Shown: in pieces, positions 12,501-23,957 of the stretch
How the letters are laid out: each line of letters opens with the position of its first letter
How positions within the stretch are numbered: the first letter of the stretch is position 1
From: Nemertoderma westbladi
Lineage: Eukaryota; Xenacoelomorpha; Nemertodermatida; Nemertodermatidae
DNA length: 64,000 bases
Reading direction: 5' to 3'
NCBI GenBank assembly: GCA_032718475.1
Contig: JAUCBJ010008823.1
Span: forward strand, 19,828 to 83,827
Program-made: the position numbers and the translations under genes
The notes under the pieces: generated by a model
Told to the model about the DNA's origin: nothing
The model's database searches: none
The model's input: only the letters and a program-made list of their open reading frames with translations

Positions 12501-15500
12501 GAACAAAATCATTGGATAGTGCCAAGGTAAGTGAGTTCTTTTAGTTGACGCTAGGTGGAACAAAATCATTGGATATTGCCAAGGAAAGTGAGTTCTTTTA
12601 GTTGACGCTAGGTGGAACAAAATCATCGGATATTGCCAAGGTAAGTGAGTTCTTTTAGTTGACGCTAGGTGGAACAAAATCATTGGATATTGCCAAGGAA
12701 AGTGAGTTCTTTTAGTTGACGCTAGGTGGAACAAAATCATTGGATATTGCCAAGGTAAGTGAGTTCTTTTAGTTGACGCTAGGTGGAACAAAATCATTGG
12801 ATAGTGCCAAGGTAAGTGAGTTCTTTTAGTTGACGCTAGGTGGAACAAAATCATTGGATATTGCCAAGGTAAGTGAGTTCTTTTAGTTGACGCTAGGTGG
12901 AACAAAATCATTGGATAGTGCCAAGGTAAGTGAGTTCTTTTAGTTGACGCTAGGTGGAACAAAATCATTGGATATTGCCAAGGAAAGTGAGTTCTTTTAG
13001 TTGACGCTAGGTGGAACAAAATCATTGGATATTGCCAAGGAAAGTGAGTTCTTTTAGTTGACGCTAGGTGGAACAAAATCATTGGATATTGCCAAGGTAA
13101 GTGAGTTCTTTTAGTTGACGCTAGGTGGAACAAAATCATTGGATATTGCCAAGGTAAGTGAGTTCTTTTAGTTGACGCTAGGTGGAACAAAATCATCGGA
13201 TATTGCCAAGGTAAGTGAGTTCTTTTAGTTGACGCTAGGTGGAACAAAATCATTGGATAGTGCCAAGGTAAGTGAGTTCTTTTAGTTGACGCTAGGTGGA
13301 ACAAAATCATTGGATATTGCCAAGGAAAGTGAGTTCTTTTAGTTGACGCTAGGTGGAACAAAATCATCGGATATTGCCAAGGAAAGTGAGTTCTTTTAGT
13401 TGACGCTAGGTGGAACAAAATCATTGGATATTGCCAAGGTAAGTGAGTTCTTTTAGTTGACGCTAGGTGGAACAAAATCATTGGATATTGCCAAGGAAAG
13501 TGAGTTCTTTTAGTTGACGCTAGGTGGAACAAAATCATTGGATATTGCCAAGGTAAGTGAGTTCTTTTAGTTGACGCTAGGTGGAACAAAATCATTGGAT
13601 AGTGCCAAGGTAAGTGAGTTCTTTTAGTTGACGCTAGGTGGAACAAAATCATTGGATATTGCCAAGGAAAGTGAGTTCTTTTAGTTGACGCTAGGTGGAA
13701 CAAAATCATTGGATATTGCCAAGGTAAGTGAGTTCTTTTAGTTGACGCTAGGTGGAACAAAATCATTGGATATTGCCAAGGTAAGTGAGTTCTTTTAGTT
13801 GACGCTAGGTGGAACAAAATCATTGGATATTGCCAAGGAAAGTGAGTTCTTTTAGTTGACGCTAGGTGGAACAAAATCATTGGATATTGCCAAGGTAAGT
13901 GAGTTCTTTTAGTTGACGCTAGGTGGAACAAAATCATTGGATATTGCCAAGGTAAGTGAGTTCTTTTAGTTGACGCTAGGTGGAACAAAATCATTGGATA
14001 TTGCCAAGGAAAGTGAGTTCTTTTAGTTGACGCTAGGTGGAACAAAATCATTGGATATTGCCAAGGTAAGTGAGTTCTTTTAGTTGACGCTAGGTGGAAC
14101 AAAATCATTGGATATTGCCAAGGAAAGTGAGTTCTTTTAGTTGACGCTAGGTGGAACAAAATCATTGGATATTGCCAAGGAAAGTGAGTTCTTTTAGTTG
14201 ACGCTAGGTGGAACAAAATCATTGGATAGTGCCAAGGTAAGTGAGTTCTTTTAGTTGACGCTAGGTGGAACAAAATCATTGGATATTGCCAAGGTAAGTG
14301 AGTTCTTTTAGTTGACGCTAGGTGGAACAAAATCATTGGATATTGCCAAGGTAAGTGAGTTCTTTTAGTTGACGCTAGGTGGAACAAAATCATTGGATAG
14401 TGCCAAGGTAAGTGAGTTCTTTTAGTTGACGCTAGGTGGAACAAAATCATTGGATATTGCCAAGGATAAGTGAGTTCTTTTAGTTGACGCTAGGTGGAAC
14501 AAAATCATTGGATATTGCCAAGGAAAGTGAGTTCTTTTAGTTGACGCTAGGTGGAACAAAATCATTGGATAGTGCCAAGGTAAGTGAGTTCTTTTAGTTG
14601 ACGCTAGGTGGAACAAAATCATTGGATATTGCCAAGGTAAGTGAGTTCTTTTAGTTGACGCTAGGTGGAACAAAATCATTGGATATTGCCAAGGAAAGTG
14701 AGTTCTTTTAGTTGACGCTAGGTGGAACAAAATCATTGGATAGTGCCAAGGTAAGTGAGTTCTTTTAGTTGACGCTAGGTGGAACAAAATCATTGGATAT
14801 TGCCAAGGAAAGTGAGTTCTTTTAGTTGACGCTAGGTGGAACAAAATCATTGGATAGTGCCAAGGTAAGTGAGTTCTTTTAGTTGACGCTAGGTGGAACA
14901 AAATCATTGGATATTGCCAAGGTAAGTGAGTTCTTTTAGTTGACGCTAGGTGGAACAAAATCATTGGATATTGCCAAGGTAAGTGAGTTCTTTTAGTTGA
15001 CGCTAGGTGGAACAAAATCATTGGATATTGCCAAGGTAAGTGAGTTCTTTTAGTTGACGCTAGGTGGAACAAAATCATTGGATATTGCCAAGGTAAGTGA
15101 GTTCTTTTAGTTGACGCTAGGTGGAACAAAATCATTGGATAGTGCCAAGGTAAGTGAGTTCTTTTAGTTGACGCTAGGTGGAACAAAATCATTGGATATT
15201 GCCAAGGTAAGTGAGTTCTTTTAGTTGACGCTAGGTGGAACAAAATCATTGGATAGTGCCAAGGTAAGTGAGTTCTTTTAGTTGACGCTAGGTGGAACAA
15301 AATCATTGGATATTGCCAAGGTAAGTGAGTTCTTTTAGTTGACGCTAGGTGGAACAAAATCATTGGATATTGCCAAGGTAAGTGAGTTCTTTTAGTTGAC
15401 GCTAGGTGGAACAAAATCATTGGATATTGCCAAGGTAAGTGAGTTCTTTTAGTTGACGCTAGGTGGAACAAAATCATTGGATATTGCCAAGGTAAGTGAG

Positions 15501-18500
15501 TTCTTTTAGTTGACGCTAGGTGGAACAAAATCATTGGATAGTGCCAAGGTAAGTGAGTTCTTTTAGTTGACGCTAGGTGGAACAAAATCATTGGATATTG
15601 CCAAGGAAAGTGAGTTCTTTTAGTTGACGCTAGGTGGAACAAAATCATCGGATATTGCCAAGGTAAGTGAGTTCTTTTAGTTGACGCTAGGTGGAACAAA
15701 ATCATTGGATATTGCCAAGGTAAGTGAGTTCTTTTAGTTGACGCTAGGTGGAACAAAATCATTGGATATTGCCAAGGAAAGTGAGTTCTTTTAGTTGACG
15801 CTAGGTGGAACAAAATCATTGGATATTGCCAAGGTAAGTGAGTTCTTTTAGTTGACGCTAGGTGGAACAAAATCATTGGATATTGCCAAGGTAAGTGAGT
15901 TCTTTTAGTTGACGCTAGGTGGAACAAAATCATTGGATATTGCCAAGGTAAGTGAGTTCTTTTAGTTGACGCTAGGTGGAACAAAATCATTGGATAGTGC
16001 CAAGGTAAGTGAGTTCTTTTAGTTGACGCTAGGTGGAACAAAATCATTGGATATTGCCAAGGAAAGTGAGTTCTTTTAGTTGACGCTAGGTGGAACAAAA
16101 TCATCGGATATTGCCAAGGTAAGTGAGTTCTTTTAGTTGACGCTAGGTGGAACAAAATCATTGGATATTGCCAAGGAAAGTGAGTTCTTTTAGTTGACGC
16201 TAGGTGGAACAAAATCATTGGATATTGCCAAGGTAAGTGAGTTCTTTTAGTTGACGCTAGGTGGAACAAAATCATTGGATATTGCCAAGGTAAGTGAGTT
16301 CTTTTAGTTGACGCTAGGTGGAACAAAATCATTGGATAGTGCCAAGGTAAGTGAGTTCTTTTAGTTGACGCTAGGTGGAACAAAATCATTGGATATTGCC
16401 AAGGAAAGTGAGTTCTTTTAGTTGACGCTAGGTGGAACAAAATCATCGGATATTGCCAAGGTAAGTGAGTTCTTTTAGTTGACGCTAGGTGGAACAAAAT
16501 CATTGGATATTGCCAAGGAAAGTGAGTTCTTTTAGTTGACGCTAGGTGGAACAAAATCATCGGATATTGCCAAGGTAAGTGAGTTCTTTTAGTTGACGCT
16601 AGGTGGAACAAAATCATTGGATATTGCCAAGGTAAGTGAGTTCTTTTAGTTGACGCTAGGTGGAACAAAATCATTGGATAGTGCCAAGGTAAGTGAGTTA
16701 TTTTAGTTGACGCTAGGTGGAACAAAATCATTGGATATTGCCAAGGAAAGTGAGTTCTTTTAGTTGACGCTAGGTGGAACAAAATCATCGGATATTGCCA
16801 AGGTAAGTGAGTTCTTTTAGTTGACGCTAGGTGGAACAAAATCATTGGATATTGCCAAGGAAAGTGAGTTCTTTTAGTTGACGCTAGGTGGAACAAAATC
16901 ATTGGATATTGCCAAGGTAAGTGAGTTCTTTTAGTTGACGCTAGGTGGAACAAAATCATTGGATAGTGCCAAGGTAAGTGAGTTCTTTTAGTTGACGCTA
17001 GGTGGAACAAAATCATTGGATATTGCCAAGGTAAGTGAGTTCTTTTAGTTGACGCTAGGTGGAACAAAATCATTGGATAGTGCCAAGGTAAGTGAGTTCT
17101 TTTAGTTGACGCTAGGTGGAACAAAATCATTGGATATTGCCAAGGAAAGTGAGTTCTTTTAGTTGACGCTAGGTGGAACAAAATCATCGGATATTGCCAA
17201 GGTAAGTGAGTTCTTTTAGTTGACGCTAGGTGGAACAAAATCATTGGATATTGCCAAGGAAAGTGAGTTCTTTTAGTTGACGCTAGGTGGAACAAAATCA
17301 TCGGATATTGCCAAGGTAAGTGAGTTCTTTTAGTTGACGCTAGGTGAAACAAAATCATTGGATATTGCCAAGGTAAGTGAGTTCTTTTAGTTGACGCTAG
17401 GTGGAACAAAATCATTGGATATTGCCAAGGAAAGTGAGTTCTTTTAGTTGACGCTAGGTGAAACAAAATCATTGGATATTGCCAAGGTAAGTGAGTTCTT
17501 TTAGTTGACGCTAGGTGAAACAAAATTATTGGATATTGCCAAGGTAAGTGAGTTCTTTTAGTTGACGCTAGGTGAAACAAAATCATTGGATATTGCCAAG
17601 GTAAGTGAGATCTTTTAGTTGACGCTAGGTGGAACAAAATCATCGGATATTGCCAAGATAAGTGAGTTCTTTTAGTTGACGCTAGGTGGAACAAAATCAT
17701 TGGATATTGCCAAGGTAAGTGAGTTCTTTTAGTTGACGCTAGGTGAAACAAAATCATTGGATATTGCCAAGGTAAGTGAGTTCTTTTAGTTGACGCTAGG
17801 TGGAACAAAATCATTGGATATTGCCAAGGTAAGTGAGTTCTTTTAGTTGACGCTAGGTGAAACAAAATCATTGGATATTGCCAAGGTAAGTGAGTTCTTT
17901 TAGTTGACGCTAGGTGAAACAAAATCATTGGATATTGCCAAGGTAAGTGAGTTCTTTTAGTTGACGCTAGGTGGAACAAAATCATTGGATATTGCCAAGG
18001 TAAGTGAGTTCTTTTAGTTGACGCTAGGTGAAACAAAATCATTGGATATTGCCAAGGTAAGTGAGTTCTTTTAGTTGACGCTAGGTGAAACAAAATCATT
18101 GGATATTGCCAAGGTAAGTGAGTTCTTTTAGTTGACGCTAGGTGGAACAATTTCATTGGATATTGCCAAGGTAAGTGAGTTCTTTTAGTTGACGCTAGGT
18201 GAAACAAAATCATTGGATATTGCCAAGGTAAGTGAGTTCTTTTAGTTGACGCTAGGTGGAACAAAATCATTGGATATTGCCAAGGTAAGTGAGTTCTTTT
18301 AGTTGACGCTAGGTGGAACAAAATCATCGGATATTGCCAAGATAAGTGAGTTATTTTAGTTGACGCTAGGTGGAACAAAATAATTGGATATTGCCAAGGT
18401 AAGTGAGTTCTTTTAGTTGACGCTAGGTGGAACAAAATCATTGGATATTGCCAAGGTAAGTGAGTTCCTTTAGTTGACGCTAGGTGGAACAAAATCATTG

Positions 18501-20430
18501 GATATTGCCAAGGTAAGTGAGTTCTTTTAGTTGACGCTAGGATGTGGAAAATCATTGGATATTGCCAAGGTAAGTGAGTTCTTTTAGTTGACGCTAGGTG
18601 GAACAAAATCATTGGATATTGCCAAGGTAAGTGAGTTCTTTTAGTTGACGCTAGGTGGAACAAAATCATTGGATATTGCCAAGGTAAGAAGTGAGTTCTT
18701 TTAGTTGACGCTAGGTGGAACAAAATCATTGGATATTGCCAAGGTAAGTGAGTTCATTTAGTTGACGCTAGGTGGAACAAAATCATTGGATATTGCCAAG
18801 GAAAGTGAGTTCATTTAGTTGACGCTAGGTGGAACAAAATCATTGGATATTGCCAAGGTAAGTGAGTTCTTTTAGTTGACGCTAGGATGTGGAAAATCAT
18901 TGGATATTGCCAAGGTAAGTGAGTTCTTTTAGTTGACGCTAGGTGGAACAAAATCATTGGATATTGCCAAGGTAAGTGAGTTCTTTTAGTTGACGCTAGG
19001 TGAAACAAAATCATTGGATATTGCCAAGGTAAGTGAGTTCTTTTAGTTGACGCTAGGTGGAACAAAATCATTGGATATTGCCAAGGTAAGTGAGTTCTTT
19101 TAGTTGACGCTAGGTGAAACAAAATCATTGGATATTGCCAAGGTAAGTGAGTTCTTTTAGTTGACGCTAGGTGGAACAAAATCATTGGATATTGCCAAGG
19201 TAAGTGAGTTCTTTTAGTTGACGCTAGGTGGAACAAAATCATTGGATATTGCCAAGGTAAGTGAGTTCATTTAGTTGACGCTAGGTGGAACAAAATCATT
19301 GGATATTGCCAAGGAAAGTGAGTTCATTTAGTTGACGCTAGGTGGAACAAAATCATTGGATATTGCCAAGGTAAGTGAGTTCTTTTAGTTGACGCTAGGA
19401 TGTGGAAAATCATTGGATATTGCCAAGGTAAGTGAGTTCTTTTAGTTGACGCTAGGTGGAACAAAATCATTGGATATTGCCAAGGTAAGTGAGTTCTTTT
19501 AGTTGACGCTAGGATGTGGAAAATCATTGGATATTGCCAAGGTAAGTGAGTTCTTTTAGTTGACGCTAGGTGGAACAAAATCATTGGATATTGCCAAGGT
19601 AAGTGAGTTCTTTTAGTTGACGCTAGGTGGAACAAAATCATTGGATATTGCCAAGGTAAGTGAGTTCTTTTAGTTGACGCTAGGTGGAACAAAATCATTG
19701 GATATTGCCAAGGTAAGTGAGTTCTTTTAGTTGACGCTAGGTGGAACAAAATCATTCGATATTGCCAAGGTAAGTGAGTTCTTTTAGTTGACGCTAGGTG
19801 GAACAAAATCATTGGATATTGCCAAGGTAAGTGAGTTCTTTTATTTGACGCTAGGTGGAACAAATTCATTGGATATTGCCAAAGAAAGTGAGTTCTTTTA
19901 TTTGACGCTAGGTGGAACAAAATCATTGGATATTGCCAAGGTAAGTGAGTTCTTTTAGTTGACGCTAGGTGGAACAAAATCATTGGATATTGCCAAGGTA
20001 AGTGAGTTCTTTTAGTTGACGCTAGGTGGAACAAAATCATTGGATATTGCCAAGGTAAGTGAGTTCTTTTAGTTGACGCTAGGTGGAACAAAATCATTGG
20101 ATATTGCCAAGGTAAGTGAGTTCTTTTATTTGACGCTAGGTGGAACAAATTCATTGGATATTGCCAAAGAAAGTGAGTTCTTTTATTTGACGCTAGGTGG
20201 AACAAAATCATTGGATATTGCCAAGGTAAGTGAGTTCTTTTATTTGACGCTAGGTGGAACAAATTCATTGTATATTGCCAAAGAAAGTGAGTTCTTTTAT
20301 TTGACGCTAGGTGGAACAAAATCATTGGATATTGCCAAGGAAAGTGAGTTCTTTTAGTTGACGCTAGGTGGAACAAAATCATTGGATATTGCCAAGATAA
20401 GTGAGTTCTTTTAGTTGACGCTAGGGTGGG
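6506..20430 (+). repeat. 57-bp satellite (about 244 copies) built from the TBC1D30 exon end and its splice donor
   Basis: From the exon's own ACGCTAGGTGGAACAAAATC onward, the last about 36 exon bases, the donor GTAAGTGAG and a TTCTTTTAGTTG linker repeat head to tail for about 13.9 kb. The unit is 57 bp. Each copy holds a donor-like CAAG|GTAAGTG and an acceptor-like TTCTTTTAG. The 39 bases between acceptor and donor stay in the gene's phase (1-1) and would encode VDARWNKIIGYCQ without a stop. In the first 62 units about 19 carry GAAAGT, which destroys the donor. Other variants are GATAGTGCC, ATCATCGG and, near the 3' end, AGGATGTGGAAAATC. Because 57 is a multiple of 3, the antisense strand stays open for over 1400 codons (19-residue repeat); these are not credible genes. 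One 58-bp unit near 14461 shifts the phase. Confidence 0.97.
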
Positions 20431-21052
20431 CAAAATCATTGGAATTGCCCAGACATTGCCGAGGCCCGAGGTAAGTAATATCTTTTAGTTAGAATGGGCA
20501 AAATAATTGTTATAGAAAGGCCAGATATAAAATACAGAACAGAATAATTAATGCACATTTAAATAATAATAAAATACATGACATAATACAATTAACGAAC
20601 AAAGCAACACAAAAACAGCACTGACAATGGGAAACAACAAAGAGTTAAAATTCGTCTGCCAGTCCAACACCGCGCAGACCCACCCCGTCACCAAATCCGA
20701 GAGCCCGCCAAGACCGACGTCCCCCTCGGAGGCAGAGGGAGTTGGACCGGAGGAGCGCGAACTGCAGCCGCCGGCGAACACCCCCCAGAACGCACGCGAG
20801 GCCCCTCTCTCTCATACCATCCCGCCTCGACACAAGTGTCTCGGCGAGTTGGCGGATTAGGATCTGGGCCTCATCGCACCATACTCCATCAGTGGTGCCG
20901 ACCAATGGGGTGAACGCCATCCTCCGGTCCTCGCAAAATAATTGGATATTACCAATATTAACTTCAAGGTTTTAGTTGATGCTTGGTATATGTAATAACA
21001 TAAACATTTTTATAATTATAATTAAAAAATAAATAAACAACAATCTTTACAG
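20431..21052 (+). other. 3' part of the satellite intron: decayed repeat copies and a GC-rich insert
   Basis: About 20431-20515 and 20932-20990 are worn versions of the 57-bp unit (for example CAAAATAATTGGATATTACC). Between them, 20640-20930 is strikingly GC-rich against the AT-rich background and open in several frames on both strands. On the minus strand it reads as an Arg- and Leu-rich stretch (RERGLACVLGGVRRRLQFA). I cannot assign it; a fragment of transposon coding sequence is the best guess. It is not an exon of the TBC gene, because the exons at 6541 and 21053 join perfectly across it. The intron ends CAATCTTTACAG at 21052. Confidence 0.6.
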
Positions 21053-21409
21053 GTTTTAACGTGTTGGCGGCCCTGATACTTGAGATTGTTGACCGCAGTG
21101 AGACCGACGCGCTAAAGGTGATGATCTACCTCATCGACAACGTTCTCCCTGCCAACTACTTCAGCAACAACCTCCGCGCTCTCTCCGTCGACATGGCTGT
21201 CTTCCGGGATCTCCTGCAGGATAAACTCCCCGAACTGAGCGGCCATCTGGAGACCCTGCAACGCCGATCCAACGCCTCCTGCTGCACTCCAACGAGCTAC
21301 GAACCCCCGCTCACCAACGTATTCACCATGCAGTGGTTTCTAACGCTATTCGCTACTTGTCTCCCAAAGTCTACCGTTTTGCGGGTTTGGGATTCCATTT
21401 TACTAGAAG
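21053..21409 (+). CDS. TBC1D30: TBC1D30-type RabGAP, middle TBC-domain exon
   Basis: This exon continues the TBC domain in frame from the Gly codon split with position 6541, giving GFNVLAALILEIVDRSETDA. It contains MIYLIDNVLPANYF, NNLRALSVDMAVFRDLL and NVFTMQWFLTLFATCLP; the last is the TBC region that includes the YxQ/FxMQW-like glutamine of the catalytic dual finger. It ends with WDSILLEG and a GTCAGT donor at 21410, again in phase 1. The order of motifs matches the vertebrate TBC1D30 family throughout, so orthology is confident. No frameshift or stop is seen. Confidence 0.95.
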
Positions 21410-22851
21410 GTCAGTTTACTTAGATTTATTTTAACTATTAGTGCTGCAGCTGCACAAATTACACATGTTACCTATTTACTCAGCATTTCTTCCTAGGAAT
21501 CCCCTTATGATTAATAGTTTAGTTTAGTTAACTAAATAAGTCATTGAGGGCTATAGCGCCTAGGGCACCATTGAAGGCAAAGGCTTGATACGCATCTGCA
21601 TTAGAGATGATACACGCCCCGCCCTGTCTATACTGGATGCTCCTCTACCAGTGTTAGGTAACCTAACCCAGGAGGCCACTTGGTTCATGGTGTAACAAAT
21701 GGACCCCTACAGTCGGCAGCAGGGCTGTAGGCCGTGGATAGGCGGAAGGTAATCAACCAACGGCTAGACATGCTGACAAGGTCGGCGGAAGGTAATCAAC
21801 CAACGGCGATCCACTGCGAAGACGCTTGTAGGAGTTGCGACCACAAGCGGTTTACTCCCGCAACTGAAAGATATTGTCCGAGTTCGCTCGACCTAGTAGT
21901 AGTAGTTTAGTTAATAGTAAACGTTAAAAAAACAGTTTTGGAAGGAGACCACCACAAGGCTCACGGCACTTACAGTGTAGGTTAGAGTAAAATAGTACTT
22001 TATTAAGACAAACATTTACAATACAATACAATTATATAAAATACGATCTCTCACGGACGAAGTAAATAACGGTCAATAAAATAAAGTAAAAAAAAGTGCT
22101 CTAAAAAATGTAGGTCAGTAAAATGCAAATATTGTAGATACTGTAGTTCTTGGGTTATTTATCGGAACAATAACAATGAGGTAGTTAAAAAAATTCCTGA
22201 GCCACGACGAGTAATTAAATCGCATTTAAGTAAAACGAAAGGCAGTGACTTAAAAAGTTGTTTAGTCAGTTTTACCACCCAGCTGCTTATCACTCTCGGG
22301 TTCCCGATTTTCGGGACCGGGATTGCAATTTTGGATTAAATTCCTTAAAGTTATTATTATATGTGGCGGGTTTTGGGTAACACTCACTTTATCTTAAAGT
22401 CCTAAAATATTAGTAAGATAAAGTTATATTAAAATTATTTTGCAATTGATTACTGGATGGTTTACTGACATAAAAATTATTTCTAATATATAAATTTCCG
22501 TTCTGTTGGAACTATTTATCAGATTGTTCAAGAAATTTACTTTCAACTATCTTCCGGATCCCGGCCCAAATAAGTTGGGATCGGGATCGGAACCGGGTTT
22601 GCTTTTTTTGCCGCGATCCCGGTTTTTCGGGATCGGGATCCTGTTTAAACTAGTCTCTATACCAACAAATCGTTCTAATGGCTTTACTAAACTTAGAGAA
22701 GCATTAGTTTGCGAAATAAAGAAGTTAGTTTAATTGGCGCGGGAAACAGTATACTGTAAACATAATTCCTATTTATTCCATGTTCTTAATTTTAATTATT
22801 ATTCTATTCATGTTCTAAGGGAGATTGAAAGAAACTTTTATTACCTCACAG
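21410..22851 (+). other. Intron between TBC1D30 exons, holding interspersed repeats
   Basis: Donor GTCAGT and acceptor TTACCTCACAG frame a 1.44-kb intron. At 21735-21810 the phrase GGCGGAAGGTAATCAACCAA appears twice about 45 bp apart, and a CTAGTAGTAGTAGTTTAGTT tail lies near 21893-21912; this resembles the end of an interspersed repeat. At 22296-22345 and 22545-22640 are GGGATCGGGATC / CCCGATTTTCGGG repeats. No gene is seen in it. Confidence 0.6.
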
Positions 22852-23942
22852 GTTCCGAGGTTCTCCTCAGGGTGGCGCTGGCGATTTGGGCGCGATTGGG
22901 CGAGCGAATCATCGTCGTCCAATCAGCTGATGAGTTCTACTCGATCATGGGGGTTCTGGCCAATGAGATGCTCCATCTTAACCTAATGCCTGGGGAGGAA
23001 CTCTTGCACACGATCTACAACATGGCGGGATTCCCTTATCCAACGCTAAACGAGCTGCGCGAGAAGTACACGTACAATATAACTCCTTTTAGTAACAAAC
23101 GGAGCAGTCAATCGGCAACCGTTGCCGCGTCTACCACCGTTGCTAAGCAGCACGCGGAGTTAGCGGAAGACGATTTGATGGTTTCGTGTTTCGCCGGTAT
23201 GCTACTCCCCGGGTTCGGTCGGAGCGCGCCAAGCAGACCGGAGACAGCGCGCAACGCGGACGCCGCCGACGTCGGACAGGCGAGTCCGGGGGCGTACGCC
23301 TCCAGCGGCGAGAGTGTGAGCGAGAGAACCGCGCCGATGGAACGCATGAGCACCGATATAAACGCCCTGCAGAAACAGTACGGGAAGATACAGAAGCGAC
23401 AACGTCAAGTGCAGGTCTGCTACGATAAGCGGAACAACGATTGGGTTGCCGCCAGTAGGTTTCCCGATCGGGCTAGCCGGTTGCCAGATCGGGTTAATTT
23501 GTTGCAGCATCGGGGTAATACGATGCCGGATCGGGCAGACTCTGGGAGTCCTCTAAACGCGTCGCTCGCCGTCAATCATTTGTTTTTAGGGAATAGGGTG
23601 CGTAGCAACGGCGAGATAAAAATGCGTTGCGCCACTATCGATTACTCGAATAATGTTCTCAACCATCTCAAACTCAAAGCGCCGGTCAGCGTGGAGTCGT
23701 TGAACGCCGCGAAACGAACGCGATGGAAAGGCGACGGGGACGAGTCAACGAGACGGCGACACTCCGCTAGTCGGCGTGCACAGAGAGGCAATAAAGAGGG
23801 TTGCTCGGCAACCGATAAGGTCTCTACAGACCCCAACAGAAACCCCGGTCGTTCCTTGTCTTTAGCTATTAAATACACGCAACTCAAACCCAATATTAAA
23901 CCCAATATCGGTATTAATGGCCTCCCCTACTTTAATAGTTAA
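22852..23942 (+). CDS. TBC1D30: TBC1D30-type RabGAP, last exon: end of TBC domain and C-terminal tail
   Basis: The exon joins in phase 1 to give EGSEVLLRVALAIWARLGE and finishes the TBC domain with ELREKYTYNITPF, the hallmark end of the TBC1D30 family. The tail is low-complexity, Ser/Arg/Gly-rich and more GC-rich than its surroundings. It still carries two family landmarks: MERMSTDINALQKQYGKIQK (family: MERMTTDINALKRQY) and AVNHLFLGN (family: VINHLLLGK). Four RLPDRVN/MPDRAD-like short repeats lie near 23455-23540. The stop TAA is at 23940-23942. The tail is about 260 residues after the TBC end, shorter than I recall for the human protein. The 22-bp satellite begins 15 bp after the stop. Confidence 0.93.
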
Positions 23943-23957
23943 TCATCGGGATACAGG

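Noticed and set aside
6504-18729. Antisense ORFs of 1185, 1442 and 1435 codons made of a 19-residue repeat (MILFHLASTKRTH...)
   Set aside because: They exist only because the 57-bp satellite unit is a multiple of 3 and lacks antisense stops. They have no unique N- or C-terminal sequence and run against the TBC1D30 intron.
6506-20430. CRISPR-like array
   Set aside because: Units abut without unique spacers, the genome is animal, and the unit is plainly derived from the adjacent exon.
20627-20975. Overlapping ORFs of 77-91 codons on both strands in the GC-rich island as an extra TBC1D30 exon
   Set aside because: The exons ending at 6541 and starting at 21053 join in the correct phase and family sequence with nothing between.
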